Positions 1 to 9,800 of a DNA stretch of 64,000 nt are shown one piece after another. The translations under genes and the position numbers were made by a program. Below the pieces are notes generated by a model, which did not search any database, was not told the origin of the DNA, and saw nothing but the letters and a program-made list of their open reading frames with translations. This DNA is from Maribacter sp. ACAM166 (lineage in GTDB: Bacteria > Bacteroidota > Bacteroidia > Flavobacteriales > Flavobacteriaceae): assembly GCF_005771495.1 (NCBI RefSeq), contig NZ_VAUW01000002.1, positions 186,001 through 250,000 of the forward strand, in the 5' to 3' direction. Numbering within the stretch: position 1 is the first letter of the stretch; every line of letters begins with the position of its first letter.

Positions 1-123
1 ACTAACAATATAAGCACTGGTCCAACCGGCAAAACCCATTAGCAAACTAACTATACCAAACCAAAGCATCATTTTTTTTGCCCTAGCATTCTTCTCTTCA
101 GCTGTTCCTTGTGTTAAATCCAT
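1..123 (-). CDS. ctaE: Cytochrome c oxidase subunit III, N-terminal fragment
   Basis: Only the first 41 codons lie in the window; the gene runs off the left edge. The reading frame opens MDLTQGTAEEKNARAKKMML and enters a first membrane helix (WFGIVSLLMGFAGWTSAYIV), which matches the start of heme-copper oxidase subunit III of flavobacteria. The subunit is an integral membrane part of the aa3-type terminal oxidase; it carries no metal itself. The ATG lies one base after the TGA of cyoE, so the two are surely co-transcribed and probably translationally coupled. Subunits I and II are encoded about 21 kb away in this window next to the act genes. The identification rests on a short piece, but the gene context supports it. 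Confidence 0.8.
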   Translation of the reverse strand, partial: MDLTQGTAEEKNARAKKMMLWFGIVSLLMGFAGWTSAYIVS

Positions 124-124
124 A

Positions 125-1027
125 TCAACCTAAAAATTTATCTATTACATATACTATTTGCATCAACGTAATATAAATAACGCTTGCCAACATTAATTTT
201 CTTGCCGAAGCATTATCCTTTTGAGTATATAACTTAAACGCAAAACCAAGCATAACAGCCCCCATCAAAAAAACCAATATAGCCGCGGCAACTGATAATT
301 TCAATCGCCCTGTTATACCAAATACAGGTATTACCGAAATAACCATCATCCAAATGGTATACATTATTATCTGTAGTACCGTAGAAGCATCTTTTTTACC
401 CGTAGGCAACATTTTAAATCCACCACTCTGGTAATCATCATTCAACATCCAACCTAAAGCCCAAAAATGTGGAAACTGCCAAAAAAACTGAATCATAAAT
501 AAGGTTCCCGATTCGATTCCAAAATCATCAGTAGCTGCAACCCAACCTAACATAAAAGGTATTGCTCCAGGTATCGCTCCAACAAAGACAGCTAAAGGAG
601 TTATTGTCTTTAACGGAGTATAAACACTCGTGTATAGAAATATGGAAATTGCCCCAAACATTGCCGTTTTAGGATTCAATAAATACAACGCTAAAATTCC
701 AATTAGAGTTAGAGCTACCGCTATAGTCATAGCAGAATTAACAGTCATTCTACCTGCTGGAATAGGCCTATTTTTTGTTCGCTTCATTAAAGCATCCAAG
801 TCTCTTTCTATGACCTGATTATATGCATTACTTGCGCCTACCATGCAGTAACCACCAAAGGACAACAAGAGAACCTGCATCCATTGTATTTCATAGGCTC
901 CCAAAAAGTACCCAGCAATAGAAGAAAAAACGACGCTAATTGCCAATCTAGCTTTGGTAATCTCCTTAAAATCAGCAAAAATTAACGCTAACGCATTATT
1001 TTTCGACAAACCCACGGCCGTTTTCAT
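125..1027 (-). CDS. cyoE: Protoheme IX farnesyltransferase (heme O synthase)
   Basis: A 300-residue UbiA-family polytopic membrane protein that transfers a farnesyl group to protoheme IX, giving heme O, the precursor of heme A for the aa3 oxidase. The first Asp-rich prenyl-diphosphate/Mg site is visible as NAYNQVIERDLDAL (residues 67-80, with N67, D76 and D78), followed by TKNRP (84-88); the second is DDYQSGG (197-203). Several long hydrophobic segments cover the rest. Length is normal for the family. It is followed directly by ctaE (one base apart), so heme synthesis and oxidase subunit are made together. A good promoter lies just upstream (TTG-N20-TATCTTTG). Also called ctaB. Confidence 0.95.
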   Translation of the reverse strand: MKTAVGLSKNNALALIFADFKEITKARLAISVVFSSIAGYFLGAYEIQWMQVLLLSFGGYCMVGASNAYNQVIERDLDALMKRTKNRPIPAGRMTVNSAMTIAVALTLIGILALYLLNPKTAMFGAISIFLYTSVYTPLKTITPLAVFVGAIPGAIPFMLGWVAATDDFGIESGTLFMIQFFWQFPHFWALGWMLNDDYQSGGFKMLPTGKKDASTVLQIIMYTIWMMVISVIPVFGITGRLKLSVAAAILVFLMGAVMLGFAFKLYTQKDNASARKLMLASVIYITLMQIVYVIDKFLG

Positions 1028-1047
1028 AGTTCATTTAAATAGATTCG

Positions 1048-1078
1048 CAAAGATAACCCCCTAGTGATATTTCTGCAA
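1048..1078 (-). promoter_or_regulatory. Promoter of cyoE-ctaE (Bacteroidota type)
   Basis: Reading the minus strand, TTG (1078-1076) is followed by 20 bases and then TATCTTTG (1055-1048), which fits the Bacteroidota consensus TTG-N17-23-TAnnTTTG. Transcription would start near 1041, leaving a leader of roughly 15 bases before the cyoE ATG at 1027. Confidence 0.6.
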
Positions 1079-1289
1079 CCTTAACCTTTTATTTCTTCTG
1101 TATTTGATCCTAAACAAAATAAGCTTTTTAGCCCTAGGAATGAACGATTTGAACCGCTTGGAATGAGAACCGACGAGGTATCCAACAGAAGAAAGATTTA
1201 ACATTCTATAAAAACCATCCGTTTTCAAACTTCCTCCAATACCCCTAATGAAGAGCATCGGGGAATTCTATTGATTAAATCCATTTTTA

Positions 1290-2140
1290 ACCCTTACTAC
1301 ACTAATCCGTATGTATTTCTATTGTTGGAGTCAAGAGGATGCCACAACAATAACAACAGACAGTGTGCCAAAAGACCTCTACATGACCACAGGACAAAGA
1401 GGTAATCTTGACCTATATACCAGTTCAACCCAAGCGTACATGTTTGATAATCAATTTTCTCGATTAAATCAGAAAATCAACTAAGCTATTGCACCGCCTA
1501 CTAACAAGCCAGCTGTTTATTTATTCGACATACATACGCATGGAAACCAGACCGCTGAAAATACTAAATTCAATTCGAAAGAGGTGTATTTTATTCCACG
1601 CAATACTGTTAGAATTTCTTTGAAAAACTGACTTCTGAAAAATCAGAACTTACCATAGAAATACCACTAGAGATACGTTTTTCTGAAGAACTCAAATTTC
1701 ACGAAGATTAAGAAACCCCAATGGTTTTTAATGCACAAAGCGTTCGCACTAATTAGTGACACAATGATCTACTTTATAAAACTAATGTCAATCTTATGAG
1801 TGATCCCCATTTTTAAAGTCGATATCCTTTTACCGATTGAGATAATGGCGGAACTGTTAATGTTTATATCGCGGCTCAGAAAAAGGCGTTAATGATTATT
1901 AACGACAATACATTTATACCTTGCAACGGAAGACCAACAAACAAAAAATTACAACTAATATTGCCATGCTTGCGCATAATTAAGCGAACATACTAGCAAC
2001 CATAACATCTGGAAAGATTTTAGAAACGATAAAGATGAGTGCAATAATACCAAGGGAATATACTGGTAATTATGGGACTGGATTCATTAATCCTCAACGA
2101 CTGAGAACGGCATTTTAAACGAGTTTAAAAAATAGATTTG
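1290..2140 (+). pseudogene. Decayed metallo-beta-lactamase-fold hydrolase
   Basis: No long open frame exists here, yet fragments in successive frames read as one MBL-fold protein in the right order. They are: LYMTTGQRGN with an early beta-strand region; an in-frame stop; then HTHGNQTAEN where the family has HxHGDHTGGN; a frame change to SDPHF, stop, SRYPFTD, stop, DNGGTVNVYIAAQKKAL; IPCNGRPTNKK where the family has IPGHG; and finally YGTGFINPQR near the end. At least five stops and about two frame changes are present, and the zinc-binding residues are eroded (D lost in HxHxDH, H lost in PGHG), so the product is certainly inactive. The family resembles secreted quinoprotein-relay or cyclase-like MBL hydrolases. 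Boundaries are approximate. The rest of the 1028-2227 interval holds the cyoE promoter, a doubtful basic 65-codon frame and a terminator. Confidence 0.85.
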
Positions 2141-2169
2141 CAGTACACTGTGGTCTCAACATAATATAA

Positions 2170-2205
2170 AAAAAAATCCCGAGTAAATTACTCGGGATTT
2201 TTTTA
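2170..2205. terminator. Bidirectional rho-independent terminator
   Basis: A near-perfect hairpin, AATCCCGAGTAA pairing with TTACTCGGGATT (2175-2186 with 2188-2199; the tip opens to form the loop), is flanked by an A-run on the left and a T-run on the right, so it can work on both strands. On the minus strand it follows tonB (stop at 2228). Confidence 0.85.
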
Positions 2206-2227
2206 TATTATGATGCGGTTATATATA

Positions 2228-2932
2228 CTATTGTAACTTAAAGTTAATTGGAATACTAAAAGGAACACGAACCGCTCTACCTCTTTGCTTACCAGGTGTC
2301 ATTTTTGGAAGCTTGTTGATAATTCTTGCAGCTTCTGCCTCTAAGTTTTTATCAGGTCCTCGCATTCTAACGTTACCGATACTACCATCTTTTTGGATTA
2401 CGAACATAATACTAACCCTACCTTGGACGCCCATTTCTTGAGCAATTTCTGGATAACGGAAGTTCTTACCGATATGCTTTTGAATCATCGTGTTAAAACA
2501 AGCTCTTTTATCACTTTCGTTTTCACAACCTGGAAAAATTGGAACATCTTCAATAACAGCAAAAGGAACATCTATATCTTCTTCAATTTCATCAACGATT
2601 ACATCGTCAACTTCAACGATTTCTTCTTCTTGACTAGTTTCCGTAGACTCAATTACGGTTTCTTCAACCTCTTCTTCATCCTCTACCACCTCAATAATTT
2701 CAGGTGCAGCAGGTGGCGGTGGAGGTGGTGGAGTTTTAATCTGTTCAGTCATTGGAACCTCTTCATCCAATAAATCATCCACATTCATAGAAATATCGTA
2801 GTCATTGACTTCATCATAAGTCTTCCACTCGAATGCCACATAAGTAAATAGCATTACTGCGAACAGTCCGATAACAAAGTAAAAACTACTATTCTTTGTT
2901 AAATCCGCCTTGGGATTCTTTTTAGGTTCCAT
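2228..2932 (-). CDS. tonB: Energy transducer TonB
   Basis: A 234-residue TonB protein that couples the inner-membrane proton-motive force to outer-membrane TonB-dependent receptors. It has a short cytoplasmic start, one membrane anchor (about residues 17-35), and a run of seven prolines followed by a strongly acidic Glu/Asp/Val linker instead of the usual Pro-Lys linker. The C-terminal TonB domain begins at the Bacteroidota-typical PIFPGCE and includes YPEIAQEMGVQGRV, the FVIQKDGSI strand and a final PINFKLQ. Window partners could include the receptor at about 50.7-53.1 kb. It stands alone between a terminator and vanZ; no ExbB/ExbD genes are seen here. Confidence 0.92.
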   Translation of the reverse strand: MEPKKNPKADLTKNSSFYFVIGLFAVMLFTYVAFEWKTYDEVNDYDISMNVDDLLDEEVPMTEQIKTPPPPPPPAAPEIIEVVEDEEEVEETVIESTETSQEEEIVEVDDVIVDEIEEDIDVPFAVIEDVPIFPGCENESDKRACFNTMIQKHIGKNFRYPEIAQEMGVQGRVSIMFVIQKDGSIGNVRMRGPDKNLEAEAARIINKLPKMTPGKQRGRAVRVPFSIPINFKLQ

Positions 2933-2994
2933 ATATATTCAATTTAGTGATTGCTAATTTAACTAATTAATCCATAAAAATGCAATTAAAATTT

Positions 2995-3387
2995 TCATTT
3001 TAACGACAGTTTCCGTAAAAACAAAAAACGTAAGAGCAACATTGCTACAATAGCTCCGGTAGAATTGGCAAGTACATCTAACGAATCTCCATGTCTATTA
3101 ACTGTAGCTACATGTTGTAATACTTCAATAACTATGCCATATAAAATTGAGAATAAAGTAATGTGCCACAATAACTTAAGCGTATTACTCCCTTGCCATT
3201 CTCCTTTGGTTTTCGCTACAAAAGCCAGTATGACCATTACAAAATAGAAGGTAAAATGAACGGCCTTATCCATATGAGGAATATTGAACCGAGACGTGTC
3301 TACCCCCGAAAAAGAAAATAAGCTGAAAAATGTTACCAACACCATCCAGCTTATGAATATTACTTTATACTCTAGGTTTTTACCCAC
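2995..3387 (-). CDS. VanZ family membrane protein
   Basis: A 130-residue protein with four hydrophobic segments and the VanZ-family pattern: a conserved [12 protein letters not shown] in the second segment and YGIVIEVLQ plus [15 protein letters not shown] near the end. The family is named for a teicoplanin-resistance protein, but in flavobacteria its function is unknown and it usually follows gcvH, as here. Translation begins at a GTG that overlaps the last 8 bases of gcvH, which indicates an operon with translational coupling. A later ATG would remove the first membrane helix. Confidence 0.85.
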   Translation of the reverse strand: MGKNLEYKVIFISWMVLVTFFSLFSFSGVDTSRFNIPHMDKAVHFTFYFVMVILAFVAKTKGEWQGSNTLKLLWHITLFSILYGIVIEVLQHVATVNRHGDSLDVLANSTGAIVAMLLLRFLFLRKLSLK

Positions 3388-3760
3388 CTATGATTTCTTC
3401 ATAAGCAGCAGCACTCAACAAATCATCAAGCTCACTACTATTCGTAAGTTTAATTTTCACCATCCATCCTTCACCATAAGGGTCAGAATTTACTTTTTCA
3501 GGATCACCTTCTAATGCTTCATTAAATTCTATTATCTCACCAGATAAGGGCGAAAACAAATCAGAAACCGTTTTTACAGCTTCTACTGTACCGAAAATGG
3601 CTTCACGCTCTAGTGTTTCATCTAAAGTATCTACTTCCACATATACAATATCACCTAATTCGCCTTGAGCAAAATCAGTAATACCGACGGTTGCAATATC
3701 ACCGTCAATCTTTACCCATTCATGGTCTTTTGTATATTTTAATTCAGCTGGTATATTCAT
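3380..3760 (-). CDS. gcvH: Glycine cleavage system H protein
   Basis: A 126-residue lipoyl carrier protein that shuttles the aminomethyl group of glycine between the P, T and L proteins of the glycine cleavage system in the cytoplasm. The lipoylation site is K63 in [11 protein letters not shown], and the flanking [12 protein letters not shown] and [12 protein letters not shown] segments are diagnostic. Length matches the family (about 125-130). Genes for the P, T and L proteins are not in the window. It is the first gene of a two-gene unit with vanZ and has a clear promoter 30 bases upstream. Flavobacteria commonly keep sprA, gcvH, vanZ and tonB together. Confidence 0.97.
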   Translation of the reverse strand: MNIPAELKYTKDHEWVKIDGDIATVGITDFAQGELGDIVYVEVDTLDETLEREAIFGTVEAVKTVSDLFSPLSGEIIEFNEALEGDPEKVNSDPYGEGWMVKIKLTNSSELDDLLSAAAYEEIIGG

Positions 3761-3789
3761 TATTCGAGTTTAATGTTTTTTTACTTCGG

Positions 3790-3820
3790 CAAATGTATAG
3801 TATTCCAATAAGGTTATCAA
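3790..3820 (-). promoter_or_regulatory. Promoter of gcvH-vanZ
   Basis: On the minus strand TTG (3820-3818), 20 bases, then TACATTTG (3797-3790), an exact TAnnTTTG box. The expected start site is near 3783, about 23 bases ahead of the gcvH ATG. This suggests gcvH is transcribed independently of sprA. Confidence 0.6.
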
Positions 3821-3892
3821 AAAATTTATAGTAGTTATAGGCTGAAATAAGTTATTGGTACAACACGTAATTCGCAATAACCAAATGCAGTT

Positions 3893-6800
3893 TTAATTTC
3901 CAAAATTATACCGAATTGTAAATCCTGTATTAATGGTTGTCTGCGGGAAAGCAGTAGAAACAGCAAATTGAGAGAATGAATGATCATAAAAGAACAGTGC
4001 ATTCAAACTTTTACTAAGCGCATAATCTGCGGTAAATTTAAGTGATAATAAATTTTGCCCAGAGGTAATTTGATTATTATCGATGTCTAAATTTCTAATA
4101 ATCGTAATATTATCACGTAAGGTAACATCGGCCTTTAAGTTTAAATCCCCCTTTAATCTTGTTTTGTTTCCACCAATATTGGTTACAAACTTAACATCCT
4201 TAAAACGATAGCCCATTCCTAGAGTATATTCTTTACCGTTAATTTCAGTCATAAGATTATTATCGAAGCTTAATGACATAGCCCTATCTGTTCTCACTTC
4301 AGCTAAAACACTAATAGAGTTTTTCATTTCAAAATCTACCCGCACCAACGGATTAAATTGATCCGTAAGCACCACATTATTTAAAATTAAATCTGATAAT
4401 AAATCTCCATTCTCATTATTCACTTGAGGCAACCCATCATTACGCAGTTGAACTTTTTCAAGATTGGTCTGATAAGAGTTAATGCTATATGCAGAACGGT
4501 AACCATGACTCAATGAAAAACGTTTGAATTTCTTTTTGAACCATTTGTTCTTCATCAATCCGGTGTACTTAATACTCCAATTAGGTATTGGTATATCTCT
4601 AAAAGTATCTAAGTTTACACGACCTGCATCTTGACCCGTATACGCAGCGAAAAATGCCGGTAACAAAACCTCTTGCTGAGTTTTACCATATAATTGTGGA
4701 AAACCGTCTTCATCTATAGTACCTGCTGCTTCACCTCTATCAGCAACTAATCGATTAGCGATAGTTATTCTATTTTCCTTGAATTCAGCGAACGTATCCG
4801 AATCAAATTCATCACTCTTACCAAATGCAGTACCAATCATCATGGTAGAAATACTAAAGCTGCCATAATTATTACCCAATTGTACAATATAATCTTGATC
4901 TGTAACATTAAAATTCTCCTGATAACTATTTGAATATTGTCTATCAGCAACCAAATCAATAGTAATATCCCTAGTTGGTTGAGCCGTAGCCGTAATGTTC
5001 AATTGTTTATTTGTTCTTTGGATGAATTGCTCATTAAACTCAGGGAAAGTAGTTAACCACCCATTACGTGCAGCCTCGAATCGTACATCTGCTTGACTAC
5101 CAAAAATAAAACCAATAGTTGGTCTTGCGGTACCGATAAATCCGACAGACTGTGTATACCCCGGAAGCACAGTTCCATTATTTTCGCTATAATTCAGGTT
5201 CAACCTTTTAACCATGGTTACAATATCGACCACGGTATTGAACATATCACTTGTCTTCCCTTTAATTTTTTCCTGACCCTCTGCAAGCACGCCAGCCTTG
5301 TCTCTTCTTATTGGCCCAACCGCAGAAGCTTTTGGCGCTTCTCGCTTTTTAAGTCCTAACATGTCATAGAATTTTTGCAATGTCAATGATGATGTTATTG
5401 TATGTGTATTGGCATTCTGTACGGTGTTAATATCTGTACCAACAACTTCCCTCAAGGCATCACCACCACGTTGCCAATCAAAATTACTGGTGTAGGTATA
5501 TTGAGTGCTAATAAAATCTAATGCCGGTATTTTCGCAAATGGAACTTCATAATTCAATTGCATCTGTTGCGAATGCCTGTTCGGTTCACCAATATCGAAG
5601 AATCCGTCCCATAGCCCTAATTCATTATTTATTCTATCAACGGATTCAGTTGGCTTATCCTCATTAAAATAATTTCGAACAATATTATTATTAGAAGCCG
5701 TAAGATTCAATCGTAAAGATTTGGTCAAATTATAATTCACGGCATATTGCCAGTTGAACAAGTAATTACGCTGTTGCAGCTCTGGCAACTCCAACCTATC
5801 AACGCCTTCTTCACGCACATCTCTAAAACGTTGTGCGTTAAATTGTCTATTAATATTTGAGTTAACACCAATAGTAGCTGGCAATACATTCAAATTCAAA
5901 TCTTTTAACCATTGCCAGTATTTACCTGTAAAAAGTGAGTCTTTCTTAGCTAATGGTGCAAATTCAACCGGTTCAAAACTATGGTTGTATACAAAACCAG
6001 TGTTGATACTTTGATCTCGTAATTGCGCTATTTCAAAATCGCGATGATCCGTTTCGTTATACGAATAATTAAACGTAAAGTTTTCTACATCGTAGAAATT
6101 GGCATCTGCTTCTTCGCCCCGATCCTTACGCACACCAATCAAGTTGATGCTGGTTCTTTTCGTATAATCTTCAGCCTGTTCCCTAATCTCGTCAGCTGCT
6201 TCTTGATTTGGCGCAGCGTTAATTAAATCATCGAGTTTTAAATCATCATATACAGGGTCAAATTCTGGGGTGATAATCTGTTCAGAAATTCCGTAATTAA
6301 AAGGTAATTGAATTCCCCATTGTTTTGGAAGTAATTGCCCTACGTTTACATTGGTGACTATATCATAAGAAATAGCATCTTCCCTAGCGCGCTCATTTGG
6401 CATCTGATCGATAGTACCAAAACCTGAAGTACTTGTACTACCGGTCGCACTTATATTTGCAAAATCTGCTATATTAGCATCAACAGATGCTACTGCTGCC
6501 CAACCACCGTTATTATCTAAACCTGCTAGACGAAGTTCATTAAACCACACCTCTCCCCTAGCCGGTAGATTATCTTGATTCTTAACCCCTACCATAATAG
6601 TACGGATACTTCCCAAGGAAGGGTTACCTTTTATTCCAATTCGTACCCTTCCCGGTGTTCGTATATCAAATTCGTTTACCGGAATAACATCTCCATTATC
6701 CACTTCGAAAAATCGTATTTCACTTAAATCACCTCCCGTAATCCAAAGTGATTTTACCTTATTCAAATCGCTAAGTGTAACATTCAGCTCATTTATCTCT

Positions 6801-9800
6801 GGCCATATTTCACTATCTGAAACGGCCGTAAATGGCGTAAACTGCAATGGAAGTTCTATTTGATAATAATTTTGGGAAAAATCGGTACCCATACGTAAAA
6901 ACCCAACCAAAGGTGTCGATGTATCTGCATAATCACTATCAACAATTTTCTCAGCATGCATGAACATTTTCAATTGTTCATACTGCCGGATATCAATATT
7001 TAGATTCTTGAATACCCCTCGAGCGTCTTGAGCTTCCAAATTTTCAACCAATAATGAAAGTGATTGCTCATTCTGACGTATTATAGTGTTGTTATTATTT
7101 AACTGCTCTCTTATAACACCTGGGGGCAACACATAAGGAATTGGACTTCTATTACTATTCTCTTCAATATTGACCGTATTCACATCTAAGGTAGCACCAT
7201 CATCTGCCGGATTATTATCGATATCTGGGTCCTGCAAGCTTTTAGTATATGTACGCCAATCTCCCCTGACCAAATCTAAGGTAGCGAAACGCAGTACCGT
7301 AGGGCTATTGAAACCTGTCATATACATTCGCATAAAACTGATTGATCTAAAATCGGTAATACCACCAACAGCATCAGTAAAATCACTTAACGGAATTTTG
7401 TATTGAATCCATCGGTAACTGACCTCATCACCGTTAGGTATTCTATTACCAGAAGCTACTCCCTCCCTAATATCAGTTACATACTCATCATTAATGGTTG
7501 TATTTGGCTTTATAGCAATACGATACTCATAGTAACTATTTACTGTATTCATAGTTAAATCGCGGTCAATATCCTCTACGTCAGGCAATGTTGTTGACCC
7601 TCTATTGGTATTTGTTACGGCAACTGGCGAATTACCATCAGGACTATTAAAATCAACATAGCGCTCTAGAATACTCCCTTCCCTATTCAAATAATATTGA
7701 TAGTTGTCCAAGGCAGGATCATCACCCTCATTATTCGTGAAGATTGTACTTTCATTACTATCGTTTAATCCATCAAAACCAATATCCTGCAAACTTCTAT
7801 TAGGCTCACTAGCATCGAACGCATAGATCAATGATTGTGTTGCCGGCACTTCACCCCAAGAGGTCGGTGCCACAAAATCATTACTATCTACACCTGGCAA
7901 TCCGTTTTCGTACTGCTTCTTACCATCGCGCAAAATATCTTCAGAAATATTCCCTAAGTTTAGTACCAGTTCCCCAGCACCCGTAGATATACCATCAACA
8001 TAGGGATCCATCACCCAAAACTGAACAAACTCAACATTACTCTGCTCGAAATCGGTACTACTTAACGAGCGCATCATACCACCCCACCTATTACTAGACC
8101 CTTCACTTTCAAAATTAGGATTGTTATTGTAAGGACCCTTTGTAGCTGGATAATACACCATATCTAACGTTCCCTGCACTTGTGTCTGACCTTGAGCAAC
8201 ATCAGTTTGCGGAAAAACCTCATCGATAAAAACTCTACGGGTCGGGTTAATAGAAATATCATCCTTATTAATACCCGCCGGACTTTGATTGGTATAAAAT
8301 ATAGGATCAATAGTATACCAAGATAACTTGGCCCTACCATAACCGTTTAACAAATTATCTGGATCTTCTGGCGAACTTCCAAAGAGTTGACCTCCATTTC
8401 CAAATTCCAGAGGCATACTTGAAATAGTCCACCCAAGGGATGCCCGAATATCAATTAATGCCTGTGCTCCTTCAAAATCGTCTAAATACGTAGTGGTCTC
8501 TCCTTCAAAATTAGCATTCTTTGGAGAATTTGGCTTCAACATGGCCATTTCTGCACGTACCGATACATTTGATGGAACATCAGTATCTATATTCGGAAGC
8601 TTGTTGACCATTCGAGTCAACCAAGGTACTTCGGTAGAAAAGTTACCGTTTAATCCGAAAATCGTATTGTTAACTGGTTCTACACCAAAGTTGGCCTTTT
8701 GGGTCAATGGTCTTTCATTTAAGTTCAGTAATGTACCGCCCAAAATAAAATTTTTACTGAATTGATGCTCAATATTAACACCCGTAAAACGACGTGTTTG
8801 TTGACCGAAAACAGCATTATTCTCTACCGATATATTAATAGGAACATTAGATGCCTCTAAACTAGGATCTAATATTTGCACTGTTCCTGCTTGATAATTT
8901 ACGGTATAATCGATTCCTTCTTGTAATTGTCTACCTCCTGCGGTTACCCTAACAGAACCTCTGGGAACATTAAATGCCCCTATAGGAATACCGTTACTAC
9001 CTTCTGATTTATACTTCCCTTTTAAAAGGAACTTATTTTTTTCAGGGTCTTGCAAAGCTGCTGACTTTGTTAACTCGTACATATCCCGAAATACGTACTG
9101 CTCTTGATTTGCGTTATATGCGGATGTATTGTTGTACTGCCCACTATTACCGTTCTCCAATTCCTCAAACAAAAACTGACCAAAAGGTTCTACTTTGGTA
9201 AATATTATTCGACCACCTTGTATGTCTATAGTCTGCCCAGGTACAAAATCAAAGAAACCATCCCCACCAGGTTGTATATCATTATAGACATTCAATCTAT
9301 CCATGTTAAAGACACTTAATAAAATTCGCTCATCAAAGCCTTCTGGCCAACCAGTACCAGGTCCTTCTTCAACAGGTGTTATATAATTTCTTGGTGTAGG
9401 ATTAGAATATAGAATATTCAACTTAAAATCTTCCTCACTTAAACGAAATGCACCCGTTGCATAAATATTCTTCATCATCAAATCCCAAATAGGATCATTG
9501 ATGTTCGTAATATTACTTTTTAATAATTTGAGGATTAACGTATTGTTTTCAATAATTGGATTAGTACCTTGAGAAATCGTAGTCGCATCTAAACCCCCAT
9601 TGGCAAATTCACCAACCTGAAAAACTTCTCCTTGAAACGTATATTGGAAAGCAACACCCAATACCTCATCATTACTTAACCGTTGGCTTAAAGAGATATA
9701 CCCTAATTGGGTATTAAAATCAAAATCTCTACCCTGCTCAAGTTTTCTTGCATTTTCCAACAATGCATAATCAAACCCTTGATTTGGATTATACCCTCCT

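Noticed and set aside
1061-1258. 65-codon minus-strand open frame with a very basic C-terminus
   Set aside because: It ends inside the cyoE promoter, matches no family I know and borders a decayed gene; probably chance or a remnant.
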